DNA from: Flavobacterium sp. 1355
GTDB taxonomy: Bacteria; Bacteroidota; Bacteroidia; Flavobacteriales; Flavobacteriaceae
Reading direction: 5' to 3'
Length of the DNA: 64,000 bases
Assembly: GCF_017833415.1 (NCBI RefSeq)
Contig: NZ_JAFICC010000008.1
Span: 62,001 to 126,000 of the forward strand
A program made the position numbers and the translations under genes. Positions 26,248 to 35,651 of the stretch are shown here, one piece after another. Numbering within the stretch: the first letter of the stretch is position 1; every line of letters begins with the position of its first letter. The notes under the pieces were generated by a model. That model saw only the letters and a program-made list of their open reading frames with translations, did not search any database and was not told where the DNA came from.

Positions 26248-26694
26248 TTAAGGTTGGAGTATAAAATCCTTTTTTGCAGGTTGTTTAAAATTATTTTCTC
26301 TAGTCATTGCAAGTGCATTTCCGATTACTTTTTTTAATTGAGTGAAATCACCTGGTTTCCTGATATAATGCATTGCACCTTTTTCGTACATTGAATCAAC
26401 AATATTGACATCAAGTGAGGTCGAAAAAATGATTACAGGAAGTTTTTGCAATTTTTCAATCTCTTTTATTTCTGTAAGGCATTCAGTGCCATTTTTTCTC
26501 GGCATATTCAAATCCAGAAAAAGAACATCCGGAAGATTATCTAAATTGCCCAATAAAAAATCCATAAGTTGTACACCATCATTAACCGTTACAATAGAGA
26601 CAGGCAAATGCAATTCTTCCAATGCTTCTTTAAAAAAAGCACAATCATCCTCGTCATCATCTGCAAGTAAAAGATTATAATTCTCTGTATTCAT
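26248..26694 (-). CDS. Single-domain response regulator (Rcp1/CheY type)
   Basis: The protein has 148 residues and is all receiver domain: acidic pocket ADDDEDD (11-17), phospho-acceptor Asp61 in FLDLNMP, conserved Thr/Ser in FSTSLD and Lys in YIRKPGD. It has no output domain. The long alpha4 loop and the DDDEDD start match regulators paired with phytochrome-type kinases. Its gene precedes the multi-PAS kinase gene by 12 nt, so the two almost certainly form a phosphorelay whose next partner is not encoded here. Confidence 0.93.
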   Translation of the reverse strand: MNTENYNLLLADDDEDDCAFFKEALEELHLPVSIVTVNDGVQLMDFLLGNLDNLPDVLFLDLNMPRKNGTECLTEIKEIEKLQKLPVIIFSTSLDVNIVDSMYEKGAMHYIRKPGDFTQLKKVIGNALAMTRENNFKQPAKKDFILQP

Positions 26695-26914
26695 TCTTAT
26701 AAATATAACGTAATTTAATTGTTTTTAACTTTTCCCAAGCTAAAATAAAACTAATTTTTTACGCTTTTATCAAAATTTATCATTTTAAACTCGATATATT
26801 TAGGAATTATCTTTCATTTTTCTATTAAATAAGATTTTTTAACACAATAGAAAACTAATCAAAAAAACAGATGATAAATTAATACTATAAATTAGCCCAA
26901 TACTCTCTCAAAAT

Positions 26915-26965
26915 TGTTATTGGTCGAAATAGTATCAGATCAAATGTTCATTTACTTTAAATTTA
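26915..26965 (+). promoter_or_regulatory. Locus-regulon promoter, site A
   Basis: TGTTATTGGTCGAAAT (26915-26930) is followed, 29 nt after GTCGAA, by TAAATTTA (26958-26965), which lies 32 nt before the ATG of the GH29 gene. The same arrangement occurs at sites B (29167), C (33305) and D (54338). The preceding bases TCAAAAT are also shared with site D. This is the main content of the 303-nt gap. Confidence 0.75.
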
Positions 26966-26997
26966 TGGTCTAATTCGCTTGTAAATACTATATTCAC

Positions 26998-29094
26998 ATG
27001 ACCCCGATAAAAACCGCTTTTCTGTTACTTTGTTTTTTACTTGTAATTCAGCCAGCTGTATCTCAGGTAAAATCTCCGGAACCTTTTGGACCTTTGCCTA
27101 CTCAGAAACAAGTGGACTGGCACGAAATGGAGTTTTATGCGTTTGTGCATTTTTCATTAAATACTTTTACGAATAAAGAATGGGGCTATGGTGATGAGTC
27201 ACCACAATTATTTAATCCGACAAAATTAGATGTTCGCCAATGGGCCCGTATAGTAAAACAAGCCGGGATGAAAGGAATTATATTAGTAGCCAAACATCAT
27301 GACGGATTTTGCCTGTGGCCATCTGCTTATACAGAAAGGTCTGTAAAAAATTCTCCATGGGAAAACGGGAAAGGCGATTTGGTCAAAGAATTAGCAGCAG
27401 CTTGTAAAGAATACGATTTAAAATTGGGATTATATCTTTCTCCATGGGACAGAAATCATGCGCAATATGGTAAACCTGAATATGTTACTTATTTTAGAAA
27501 TCAGCTAAAAGAATTATTGACGAATTACGGAGATGTTTTTGAAATGTGGTTTGACGGGGCTAACGGTGGCGATGGTTATTATGGCGGTGCAAATGAAACC
27601 AGAAAAATAAATTCACTTGAATACTACAACTGGGATGAAACCTATAAATTGATATATGAAACGGCTCCCAAAACACTTGTCTGGGGTGTTGGCCCATCAG
27701 AAGCGAGATGGATTGGGAATGAAGAAGGCCGCGCCGGAAAAACGAACTGGAGCCTTTTGCGCCAGAAAGATGAACTGGCAGGAAAAGTAAATTATACAGA
27801 ATTTGTTTCCGGACATGAAGACGGGGAAAAATGGGTTCCGGGAGAAGCAGACGTTTCGATAAGACCGGGATGGTTTTATCATGCTGTAGAAGATGATAAG
27901 GTTCGCCCGTTGGATGAAATGGTCGATATTTATTATGAATCAATAGGAAGAAATGCCAATTTATTGCTTAACCTTCCTGTTGACAGAAGAGGATTGGTAA
28001 ATGAAAATGACGAAGCAAGATTAAAAGAATTAGTCGCAACTATAAAATCTGATTTTAAAACGGAATTATTAGCAAAAAGTAAAACAAGTACTGATAATGT
28101 GAGGGGCAATAGTGCCGAATTTGCAGCAAACAATGTGACAGATGGTAATAAAAACACCTATTGGGCAACAGATGATAAGGTAAAAACGGCTTCTGTTGAA
28201 TTTAATTTTGATAAGCCAACTTTTATTAATCGTGTTCTGCTTCAGGAATATATAAAGCTGGGACAGCGTGTGAAAGCTTTTTCTGTTGAAGCCAAAGTTG
28301 ACGGCCAGTGGAAAACCGTGTCCAGTGAAACTACGATTGGTTATAAAAGAATTCTAAGATTTGACAGAGTTTTGGCTTCTGCACTTAAAATAAATATTAC
28401 AGATTCAAAAGCAAGTATTGTTATTTCGAATATTGCAGCTTATAATGCGCCAACTTTTGTTAAGGCTCCTAACATTCAGCGTGACAAAAACGGTACTGTA
28501 ACAATCAAAGCCGAAGATGATGCTATAATCTATTATACAATTGATGGTAAAATCCCGACCATAAAAAGTACTTTATATAAAGGAGCTTTTAAGTACAATA
28601 AAGCCGTAAAAATAAAAGCCGTTGCTATTAATAAAGAAGAAAAAATCAGCAGTGCAATAAGTACAGCCCAATATGGAATTTCTAAAGAAAAATGGAAAGT
28701 GCTTTCTGCGTCAAGCGGAGATATGAATACCATAAATCGTATTATCGACGGGAATCCAAATACAGATTGGGGTTTTGGAAATGATTCAAACAAACTTCCG
28801 CAGGAAATTACAATTGATATGGGTGCGGTTCTTAAAATAAAAGGTTTTACTTATTTTCCGCAGCAAGTGGGCAATAATCTTAACCTGATATCACACTATG
28901 AATTCTATACCAGTACAGATAATATAAAGTGGACAAAGCAGTCTGAAGGGGAGTTTTCAAACATTAAAAACAATCCTATAGAACAGGTAAAAATGTTTGG
29001 AGAAACAAAAGCCCGATATCTTCGTTTTGTTGCCCTGTCGAGTGTAACAAAAGCACAAACGGTTTCAATAGCAGAAATAAATGTTATCGAATAG
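26998..29094 (+). CDS. GH29 alpha-L-fucosidase with C-terminal F5/8C and CHB_HEX-like domains
   Basis: The protein has 698 residues and a signal peptide ending near AVSQ. The catalytic domain (about 30-350) has the GH29 blocks FVHFSLNTFTNKEWGYGDES, LVAKHHDGFCLWPSAYT and FEMWFDGANGG, with nucleophile Asp186. A discoidin/F5-8C-like domain follows (about 355-480), then a beta-hexosaminidase C-terminal-type strand domain (IYYTIDGKIPTIKSTLYKGA), then a second F5/8C domain to the end. The WFDGANGG and GYYGGANE pattern is usual in group B fucosidases that act on branched alpha1,3/1,4-fucose; that assignment is tentative. It is the first gene under promoter site A. Confidence 0.9.
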   Translation: MTPIKTAFLLLCFLLVIQPAVSQVKSPEPFGPLPTQKQVDWHEMEFYAFVHFSLNTFTNKEWGYGDESPQLFNPTKLDVRQWARIVKQAGMKGIILVAKHHDGFCLWPSAYTERSVKNSPWENGKGDLVKELAAACKEYDLKLGLYLSPWDRNHAQYGKPEYVTYFRNQLKELLTNYGDVFEMWFDGANGGDGYYGGANETRKINSLEYYNWDETYKLIYETAPKTLVWGVGPSEARWIGNEEGRAGKTNWSLLRQKDELAGKVNYTEFVSGHEDGEKWVPGEADVSIRPGWFYHAVEDDKVRPLDEMVDIYYESIGRNANLLLNLPVDRRGLVNENDEARLKELVATIKSDFKTELLAKSKTSTDNVRGNSAEFAANNVTDGNKNTYWATDDKVKTASVEFNFDKPTFINRVLLQEYIKLGQRVKAFSVEAKVDGQWKTVSSETTIGYKRILRFDRVLASALKINITDSKASIVISNIAAYNAPTFVKAPNIQRDKNGTVTIKAEDDAIIYYTIDGKIPTIKSTLYKGAFKYNKAVKIKAVAINKEEKISSAISTAQYGISKEKWKVLSASSGDMNTINRIIDGNPNTDWGFGNDSNKLPQEITIDMGAVLKIKGFTYFPQQVGNNLNLISHYEFYTSTDNIKWTKQSEGEFSNIKNNPIEQVKMFGETKARYLRFVALSSVTKAQTVSIAEINVIE

Positions 29095-29166
29095 CAGTCT
29101 TGTCTGGTATTAACTGTGCCTGAATTTTTTTAAAGTTTCTAATTATGTCTTTTACCGACGGTTTTG

Positions 29167-29216
29167 TGTTATTAGTCGAATTTTTAATTTTTTAGAATAT
29201 TAAAAATTTAATTTTA
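29167..29216 (+). promoter_or_regulatory. Locus-regulon promoter, site B
   Basis: TGTTATTAGTCGAATT (29167-29182) is followed, 28 nt after GTCGAA, by TAATTTTA (29209-29216), 27 nt before the ATG of the NagB-PIG-L gene. Confidence 0.7.
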
Positions 29217-29243
29217 ACATATAAATAAATGAATTAGAGATAA

Positions 29244-31157
29244 ATGATTAAAGAAGGTATAAATTTTAAAGAAGCTGGAAAGTTTGAGGAAACTCGTTTT
29301 GAAAAAATTCATAACGTAATTTTCGATTCATCTCAGGAAGCCTCCATATTAGTTGCTCAGGAGATTGCAAACATAATTCAGAGAAAAGAAGAGCTAAATG
29401 AGCCATGTGTTTTAGGACTGGCAACCGGTTCTTCGCCGATTAAAGTTTATGAAGAATTAGTCAGATTGCATAAAGAAGAAGGTTTGAATTTTTCAAACGT
29501 AGTAACCTTCAATTTAGATGAATATTATCCGATGGACAGAAATAATATTCAGAGTTATTACCACTTTATGCATGAGCACCTTTTTAATCATGTAAATATA
29601 CTTCCGGGAAATATTAATATTCCGGACGGAAATGTAAGTAATGAAGATCTGCAGCAATATTGCATTGATTATGAAATGAAAATTAAAGCCTATGGCGGAT
29701 TGGATTTTCAGCTTTTAGGAATTGGAAGAACCGGACATATCGGTTTTAATGAACCCGGATCTCACGTAAATTCAGGAACAAGAAGCATTACGCTCGATCA
29801 CTTAACCCGTATGGATGCTGCATCTTCTTTTTTAGGGATTGATAATGTACCAAGAAAAGCCATTACAATGGGAATTGGTACAGTCAAAAATGCCAAAAGG
29901 ATTGTACTTCTGGGGTGGGGAATCAGCAAAGCACGCATTATAAAGAAAACAATAGAAGGAGAAATTTCTTCACGCGTACCGGCAACGTATTTACAAGAGC
30001 ATAACAACACAACATTTGTTCTGGATACCGAAGCTTCGTCTGAATTGACAAGGGTAAAAACTCCGTGGTTGGTAAAATCGGTTATCTGGACAGAAGAGTT
30101 AAAACTCAAAGCCGTTGCCTGGTTAAGCGAATTGACAAAAAAGCCTTTCCTGAAACTAACAGACAAAGATTACAACGACAATGGCATGTCGAGTCTGCTG
30201 ACAGAAGAAGGCACTGCATATGATTTAAACATTAAGATGTTTAACAAAATGCAGCAAACCATTACCGGCTGGCCGGGAGGAAAGCCAAATGCAGATGATA
30301 CGTACAGACCGGAGCGCGCAACTCCGGAGAAAAAAAGAATTATCATTTTTAGTCCACATCCTGACGACGATGTTATTTCGATGGGAGGAACTTTTGACAG
30401 ATTGGTAGAACAGGGTCATGAGGTACACATTGCGTATCAGACGTCAGGAAATATTGCTGTTTCTAACGAAGAAGCCTTAAAGTTTGCTGAAATATCAAAA
30501 GCTTTAAATTCAGATTCAACAGAGGCAGAAAATATCATCAGCTTTTTGAAAAGCAAAAAAAGCAACGATATAGATTTACTTGAGGTTAGAAAATTAAAAG
30601 GGTTAATCAGAAGAAGTGAGTCTCTGGCGGCAACAAGATATTTAGGTTTGCCAGATTCTAATGTGAACTTTCTTGACTTACCTTTTTATGAAACAGGTAC
30701 AGTAAAGAAAAATAATCTTGGCGAAGCTGATATAGAAATTATGTGTGCTATTATTGAGAGAATAAAACCACACCAAATATATGCAGCCGGAGATTTGGCA
30801 GATCCGCACGGAACGCACAAAGTTTGTCTGGATAGTTTGTTTGAAGCTTTAAAAAGATTAAAACATAAAAGTTTTATGGATGATTGCTGGGTTTGGTTAT
30901 ACCGCGGGGCCTGGCACGAATGGGAATCTTACCAAATAGAAATGGCGGTTCCGATGAGTCCGGATCAGGTTCTAAAAAAGCGTCATGCTATTTTTTATCA
31001 CCAGTCTCAAAAAGACGGCGTTATGTTTCAGGGAGATGACAGCAGAGAATTCTGGGTGAGAGTCGAAGACCGAAACAGACTGACAGCAGAAAAATACCAT
31101 GCTTTGGGATTGGCAGATTATTCGGCTATCGAAGCATTTAAACGATATTATTTCTAA
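29244..31157 (+). CDS. nagB: Glucosamine-6-phosphate deaminase fused to a PIG-L/LmbE deacetylase-like domain
   Basis: The protein has 637 residues, about twice the length of a plain NagB. The N-terminal half is NagB: GLATGSSPIKVYEELVRLHK, FNLDEYYPMDRNNIQSYY and LLGIGRTGHIGFNEPGSHVN, the substrate and active-site blocks. The C-terminal half (from about 365) is a PIG-L/LmbE domain with the metal site SPHPDDDVISMGG (370 on) and a second His motif in ADPHGTHKVC. NagB converts GlcN-6-P to fructose-6-P and ammonia. PIG-L domains remove N-acetyl groups from GlcNAc derivatives, so the fusion may do both steps; no separate nagA is in the window. It is cytoplasmic and has its own copy of the locus promoter. 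Confidence 0.9.
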   Translation: MIKEGINFKEAGKFEETRFEKIHNVIFDSSQEASILVAQEIANIIQRKEELNEPCVLGLATGSSPIKVYEELVRLHKEEGLNFSNVVTFNLDEYYPMDRNNIQSYYHFMHEHLFNHVNILPGNINIPDGNVSNEDLQQYCIDYEMKIKAYGGLDFQLLGIGRTGHIGFNEPGSHVNSGTRSITLDHLTRMDAASSFLGIDNVPRKAITMGIGTVKNAKRIVLLGWGISKARIIKKTIEGEISSRVPATYLQEHNNTTFVLDTEASSELTRVKTPWLVKSVIWTEELKLKAVAWLSELTKKPFLKLTDKDYNDNGMSSLLTEEGTAYDLNIKMFNKMQQTITGWPGGKPNADDTYRPERATPEKKRIIIFSPHPDDDVISMGGTFDRLVEQGHEVHIAYQTSGNIAVSNEEALKFAEISKALNSDSTEAENIISFLKSKKSNDIDLLEVRKLKGLIRRSESLAATRYLGLPDSNVNFLDLPFYETGTVKKNNLGEADIEIMCAIIERIKPHQIYAAGDLADPHGTHKVCLDSLFEALKRLKHKSFMDDCWVWLYRGAWHEWESYQIEMAVPMSPDQVLKKRHAIFYHQSQKDGVMFQGDDSREFWVRVEDRNRLTAEKYHALGLADYSAIEAFKRYYF

Positions 31158-31222
31158 TTAATGAAATAGAAAAGTAATAAATTATTTTTTAAATGGTTTA
31201 TTTTGGTTAGTTACCTGTATGG

Positions 31223-31253
31223 AAATGCAACCCTTGTGGTTGCATTTTTTTTG
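31223..31253 (+). terminator. Terminator after the nagB fusion gene
   Basis: AAATGCAACC (31223-31232) and GGTTGCATTT (31238-31247) form a perfect stem followed by T. Confidence 0.85.
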
Positions 31254-31287
31254 TTTTAATAAAAAAATCATAATGAAATTTATAAAA

Positions 31288-31365
31288 CATTGCCAACGGT
31301 TTCAACCGTTGGGAGCGCAATGATTGCATAATCCGTAATCCCAGGGTTGAAACCTTGGGCTATGT
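31288..31365. repeat. Intergenic inverted repeat, family A, second copy
   Basis: It begins ACATTGCCAACGGTTTCAAC and ends GGTTGAAACCTTGGGCTATG. The internal hairpin CCAACGG-tttca-ACCGTTGG and the overall length match the element at 2126-2200. It lies between convergent genes. Confidence 0.7.
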
Positions 31366-31416
31366 TGTGATAAATGAAAGCTGGGAAATTCGAACGAAAT
31401 TTAAAACAGGATAATT

Positions 31417-32130
31417 TTAGACAGAAGAATTTAAAATCCTTTGTTTGACATGATCGATATAAGATCTTCCAATAACATATCTAAGGCCTTCAATCTCAAT
31501 ACTATTTCCTTCTACGGCATCAATTTTATCAATTGCAATGGTATAGGAACGGTGTATTCTTAAAAAATTTCTTTCGGGTAATAAATCTGTAAAATCAGAT
31601 AAGGTGCTGTGTATTATATATTTTCCGGTTAAAGTGTTTATTTTTAAATAATCTTTTAAACTTTCGATTACCAGGATTTCATTAAAAAAGATTTTTTTCA
31701 TTCTCTTTTTATCAATCTTCACAAATATAAAAGGGCTTTCCGGATTGTTTTCCTGAGGAAGATGAGTACTGCTGTTAAGTCTTTTGCTAATTTTATTTAG
31801 CGTTTTCATTAATCTCGGAAACTCAATAGGTTTTACCAGATAATCCAAAACATCCAGTTCATAAGTCTCAATTGCAAATTGACTGTAAGCACTTGTAATA
31901 ACAAGCAAAGGCGGATTATCCAGACTTTTGATAAAATTTATTCCGTCGAGTACGGGCATATTAATGTCCAGGAAAATCACATCGACCTTGTTGTTCTTCA
32001 AAAAATTCAGACCTTCTATAGGGTTACTAAAAGTGTCCACAACTTCAAAATTTTCAACAGCTTCTAAATAATTTTTAATAACATTGATTGCTAATGGCTC
32101 ATCATCTATAATCAAACAATTTATTCTCAT
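31417..32130 (-). CDS. LytTR-type response regulator
   Basis: The protein has 237 residues. The receiver domain (1-120) has the acidic pair IIDDEP, phospho-acceptor Asp55 in FLDINMP, and Lys in DYLVKPIEF. A LytTR DNA-binding domain follows (about 135-235) with KRMKKIFFNEILVIESLKDY, then FLRIHRSYTIAIDKIDAVEG and RYVIGRSYIDHVK. It is encoded 67 nt after the LytS-type kinase, so they form a two-component pair. It lies in the middle of the glycan locus, divergent from the GH92 operon whose promoter carries site C. It is the best local candidate to bind the four shared promoter motifs, though this is inference. Confidence 0.93.
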   Translation of the reverse strand: MRINCLIIDDEPLAINVIKNYLEAVENFEVVDTFSNPIEGLNFLKNNKVDVIFLDINMPVLDGINFIKSLDNPPLLVITSAYSQFAIETYELDVLDYLVKPIEFPRLMKTLNKISKRLNSSTHLPQENNPESPFIFVKIDKKRMKKIFFNEILVIESLKDYLKINTLTGKYIIHSTLSDFTDLLPERNFLRIHRSYTIAIDKIDAVEGNSIEIEGLRYVIGRSYIDHVKQRILNSSV

Positions 32131-32197
32131 TTTTATATTATTTTTTTCTTGGTAAAAGAATCGGGGGGTATAGTATAAAAAAAAGCTTTTTAAATAA

Positions 32198-33256
32198 TTA
32201 AGACACCTTAATTATAAGCTTCACGACAAAAATATTGTTTTTATTTTTAAATGATAGCTTATAGTCATCTTTATTATAACCTAATTCGAGTCTTTTTTTG
32301 ACATTTTCAATTCCTATACCACTTGACTTGTTAAAATTATCTGTATGTGCGGTAATTTCTGGTGTTGGGTTTGAAATTGTAAAATACAGAAAGTCTTCCT
32401 TAACTTTAAAACTGATATCAATTTTTACTTTCCCCGTATTTTTATTCACCCCATGTTTAAATGCGTTTTCAATAAAAGTTAATAATATAATAGGACTTAT
32501 TTCCTTATCATGAATATCTCCTGAAACAGACATATTCACTTCCAGTCGGTCATCATTTCTAATTCTTTCTAAATCCAGATAATTCTGAATACAAAGTATT
32601 TCATTTTCAAGAGATTGCTTCTGGGTTCTTGTGTCATAAAGCATGTATCGCATTAACTCCGAAAGTTTCAGGACAATTTTGGGTGTTTTGTTTGATTTTT
32701 CGACAGACAAAGAATAAATATTATTCAGGGTGTTGAAGAAAAAATGTGGTGATATTTGGGATTTTAGGAAAAGTAATTCGGTTTCTAGCTGTGATTTTTC
32801 AAGATCAGTAACTCTTTTTTGCTCCTTAAGAAAATCAAAAGTAATTTTAATAGCTGTTACAAATGTCATAACATACAATTCACCCATCATCATATCAATA
32901 GTATAATTGAGCGAAAGCTTATCAATAGTTTCTGGACCTTCCGGCCAGACATTGTGAGTTATTAATATATAGGTAAGATTAAATTTTAAAACCACCATGA
33001 TAAATATTGCAGATAAAACAGCAATGACATACAACAAGTATTTTTTCTTATAAATGAGATTGGGCATCAGGACAAAAATATTGAGATAGCACAAAGCCAT
33101 GTGAATAGGAAAACCCAATAAGTTTGTTTTTAAGGAATAAACATAATCATTAAAATAGCTACCCCAGCGAAAGGTGTTAAAAACGAAATAAGTTAACCAA
33201 AATATAATATGATACTGCAATTGAATGCGGTAGAGCTTGCTTGTATTTAAGATCAT
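32198..33256 (-). CDS. LytS/YehU-type sensor histidine kinase
   Basis: The protein has 352 residues. Four hydrophobic segments in the first 140 residues form the membrane sensor. A coiled linker (DFLKEQKRVTDLEKSQLETE) leads into the His_kinase domain with phospho-acceptor His171 in the hallmark SPHFFFNTLNNIYSL, then the HATPase region (LLTFIENAFKHGVNK, SGIGIENVKKRLELGY). It passes phosphate to the LytTR regulator encoded just downstream. The short periplasmic loops suggest that it senses something in the membrane or a small extracellular signal. It is divergent from the GH92 operon. Confidence 0.93.
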   Translation of the reverse strand: MILNTSKLYRIQLQYHIIFWLTYFVFNTFRWGSYFNDYVYSLKTNLLGFPIHMALCYLNIFVLMPNLIYKKKYLLYVIAVLSAIFIMVVLKFNLTYILITHNVWPEGPETIDKLSLNYTIDMMMGELYVMTFVTAIKITFDFLKEQKRVTDLEKSQLETELLFLKSQISPHFFFNTLNNIYSLSVEKSNKTPKIVLKLSELMRYMLYDTRTQKQSLENEILCIQNYLDLERIRNDDRLEVNMSVSGDIHDKEISPIILLTFIENAFKHGVNKNTGKVKIDISFKVKEDFLYFTISNPTPEITAHTDNFNKSSGIGIENVKKRLELGYNKDDYKLSFKNKNNIFVVKLIIKVS

Positions 33257-33304
33257 AATAATTGTACTGTTTTTGACTTTTTTTGATGTTTATCTAAGTT
33301 TATA

Positions 33305-33354
33305 TGTCATCCGTCTAAATTAATTTTAATAAAAGTGGGAATTATATAAATTTA
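33305..33354 (+). promoter_or_regulatory. Locus-regulon promoter, site C
   Basis: TGTCATCCGTCTAAAT (33305-33320) is the most diverged copy, with 28 nt between GTCTAA and TAAATTTA (33347-33354), and 23 nt from there to ATG 33378. An independent consensus-like pair TTG (33273) and TAAGTTTA (33295) with a 19-nt spacer lies just upstream, so there may be two start sites. Confidence 0.65.
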
Positions 33355-33377
33355 AAGTTAAATTAAGATTGTGCTAT

Positions 33378-35615
33378 ATGAGGAACTTTACCTTACTTAT
33401 TTTATTTGTAACCATCATTACAAGTTGTAAAATAAAGATAAAAAACGATAACAGCAAAAAAGATGTTTTTGTTAGTCACGTAAATCCTTTTATAGGAACT
33501 GGCGGGCATGGACATACTTACCCTGGAGCAACAGTTCCTTTTGGAATGATTCAGGTAAGTCCCGATAACGGAATTTCGAGCTGGGATTGGTGTTCCGGAT
33601 ACCATTATTCAGATTCAATTGTGGCAGGCTTTAGCCACTTACACTTAAGCGGAACAGGAATCGGTGATTTGGCAGATATTTTATTTATGCCTGTAAACAG
33701 AAAATTAGACTTAACCGCCAAAGCCGCATCACGCGATTTCCTTCCGTATAAATCAAAATATAATCATGTTAACGAAAAAACAACACCGGGCTCTTACCAG
33801 GTTTTTCTTGAAGATCCTAAAATCAATGTAGAATTAACTTCTTCACAAAGAACAGCATTTCATAAATACACATTTGCAAAAGACGATAAGCAATCTGTTG
33901 TAGTCGATTTAGGATTTGCAATTAATTGGGATAAAGCTTTAAAAACAGCCATAAAAATTGAAGACGAATATACCATAAGCGGTTACCGTTTTAGTACCGG
34001 CTGGGCAAAAAATCAGAAAGTGTTTTTTGTTGCCAGATTTTCAAAACCAATTACAGAAACGACTTTAATTGCTGATAAAAAAGTAGTTGAAGGTAAAGTG
34101 GCAGAAGGACAAAATACTTCATTGCAATTATTTTTTAATCCAAACAACACCAACGAGTTATTGGCAAAAGTGGCACTGTCTTCAGTAAGTGTCGAAAATG
34201 CAAAAGATAATTTGGATGGCGGGGATTTCAATTTTCAGGATGTAAAATCAAAAGCAGAAAACGCGTGGAATAGAGCTTTGAGCAAAATTACAGTAGAAAC
34301 TCCTGTAGATTCTCTAAAAACAATTTTCTATACCGCTTTGTATCATGCACAAGTTGCACCAGTTACCTATAGCGACAAAAACGGACAGTTTAGAACAGAA
34401 GATGATAAAATTGTAACCGCAAAAAATTATACAGCCTATTCTACATTATCACTTTGGGATACGTTCAGGGCAGAAAATCCTTTGCTTACCATATTAGATC
34501 CAAACAGAGTTTCGGATATGGTTAATTCTATGTTGGCATATTACGAGACAAAAAAGATTTTGCCTGTTTGGACATTATATGCCAATGAAACCAATACAAT
34601 GACCGGTTATCACTCTATTCCTGTTATTGCAGATGCTTATCTAAAAGGTATAAAAGGTTTTGATGCCGAAAAAGCTTTCGAAGCAATGAAAGCTACTATG
34701 ATGCAGGACGAACGTGGTTTAAATTTCTACAAACAATACGGTTACATTCCGTACAACTTACTGGACGAATCCGTTACCATAACATTAGAATACGCATACG
34801 ATGACTGGTGTGTGGCTCAGATGGCAAAAGCACTTGGAAAACAAGTCGATTATGAATTTTTCTACAATCGCTCAAAAGCATATCAGCATTTATTTGATTC
34901 GAAAACAGGATTTATGAGAGGAAAATCCAATGATGGCAAATCATGGAATGAACCTTTTGATCCTAAACATTCTAACCACAGAGAACATACGGATTATACC
35001 GAAGGAAATGCATGGCAGCACAGTTGGTTTGTACCTCAGAATGTAGAAGACTTTATCAGACTGCACGGAAGCAACGAAGTTTTCACCAGTCGTTTAGAGC
35101 AATTATTTACCGAAAGTTCTGAAATTACAGGAAATAATGTTTCGGCCGATATTTCCGGATTAATTGGCCAATATGCACACGGAAACGAACCTAGCCACCA
35201 TATTGCTTACATGTTTAATCATGCTAAACAGCCATGGAGAACACAATATTGGGTACGCCATATTTTAGACACGCAATACAATACAACGCCAAACGGTTTG
35301 AGCGGAAACGAAGACTGCGGACAAATGTCGGCCTGGTATGTTTTCAGTTCAATGGGATTATATCCTATGAATCCGGCTTCGGGAGAATATGAAATCGGAA
35401 GTCCGATTTTCGAAAAAGCAACAATCAACCTTCAGGGTGGAAAAACTTTTGTAATTGAAGCAGAAAATGTTTCAACAAAGAATTTTTATATCCAGTCTGC
35501 AACATTAGACGGTATTGAATTCAATCAGACTTCAATTTCACATAAACAATTATTGCAGGGAGGAACTTTACATTTTGTAATGGGCTCAGAACCAAATAAA
35601 AAATGGGGATTATAA
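33378..35615 (+). CDS. GH92 family alpha-mannosidase (lipoprotein)
   Basis: The protein has 745 residues from ATG 33378; the longer frame begins with TTG. It has a lipoprotein signal (LLILFVTIITSC), so it is likely membrane-anchored, possibly at the cell surface. GH92 blocks are VNPFIGTGGHGHTYPGATVP near the start, HLHLSGTGIGDLAD, YTEGNAWQHSWFVPQNVE (likely acid), HGNEPSHHIAYMFNHAKQPW and GNEDCGQMSAWYVFSSMGLY (likely base Asp). GH92 enzymes are Ca2+-dependent exo-alpha-mannosidases; the GNEPSHH region resembles those acting on alpha1,2-mannose, which is a tentative assignment. The symporter gene follows after 36 nt. Confidence 0.92.
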   Translation: MRNFTLLILFVTIITSCKIKIKNDNSKKDVFVSHVNPFIGTGGHGHTYPGATVPFGMIQVSPDNGISSWDWCSGYHYSDSIVAGFSHLHLSGTGIGDLADILFMPVNRKLDLTAKAASRDFLPYKSKYNHVNEKTTPGSYQVFLEDPKINVELTSSQRTAFHKYTFAKDDKQSVVVDLGFAINWDKALKTAIKIEDEYTISGYRFSTGWAKNQKVFFVARFSKPITETTLIADKKVVEGKVAEGQNTSLQLFFNPNNTNELLAKVALSSVSVENAKDNLDGGDFNFQDVKSKAENAWNRALSKITVETPVDSLKTIFYTALYHAQVAPVTYSDKNGQFRTEDDKIVTAKNYTAYSTLSLWDTFRAENPLLTILDPNRVSDMVNSMLAYYETKKILPVWTLYANETNTMTGYHSIPVIADAYLKGIKGFDAEKAFEAMKATMMQDERGLNFYKQYGYIPYNLLDESVTITLEYAYDDWCVAQMAKALGKQVDYEFFYNRSKAYQHLFDSKTGFMRGKSNDGKSWNEPFDPKHSNHREHTDYTEGNAWQHSWFVPQNVEDFIRLHGSNEVFTSRLEQLFTESSEITGNNVSADISGLIGQYAHGNEPSHHIAYMFNHAKQPWRTQYWVRHILDTQYNTTPNGLSGNEDCGQMSAWYVFSSMGLYPMNPASGEYEIGSPIFEKATINLQGGKTFVIEAENVSTKNFYIQSATLDGIEFNQTSISHKQLLQGGTLHFVMGSEPNKKWGL

Positions 35616-35651
35616 TAAATCATACAAACTAACTAACTAATAAAAAAATTA

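Noticed and set aside
26915..26930. Resemblance of the shared motif to the AlgR (LytTR) consensus CCGTTTGTC
   Set aside because: The match is partial and holds mainly for one or two sites, so it is not used as evidence for LytTR binding.
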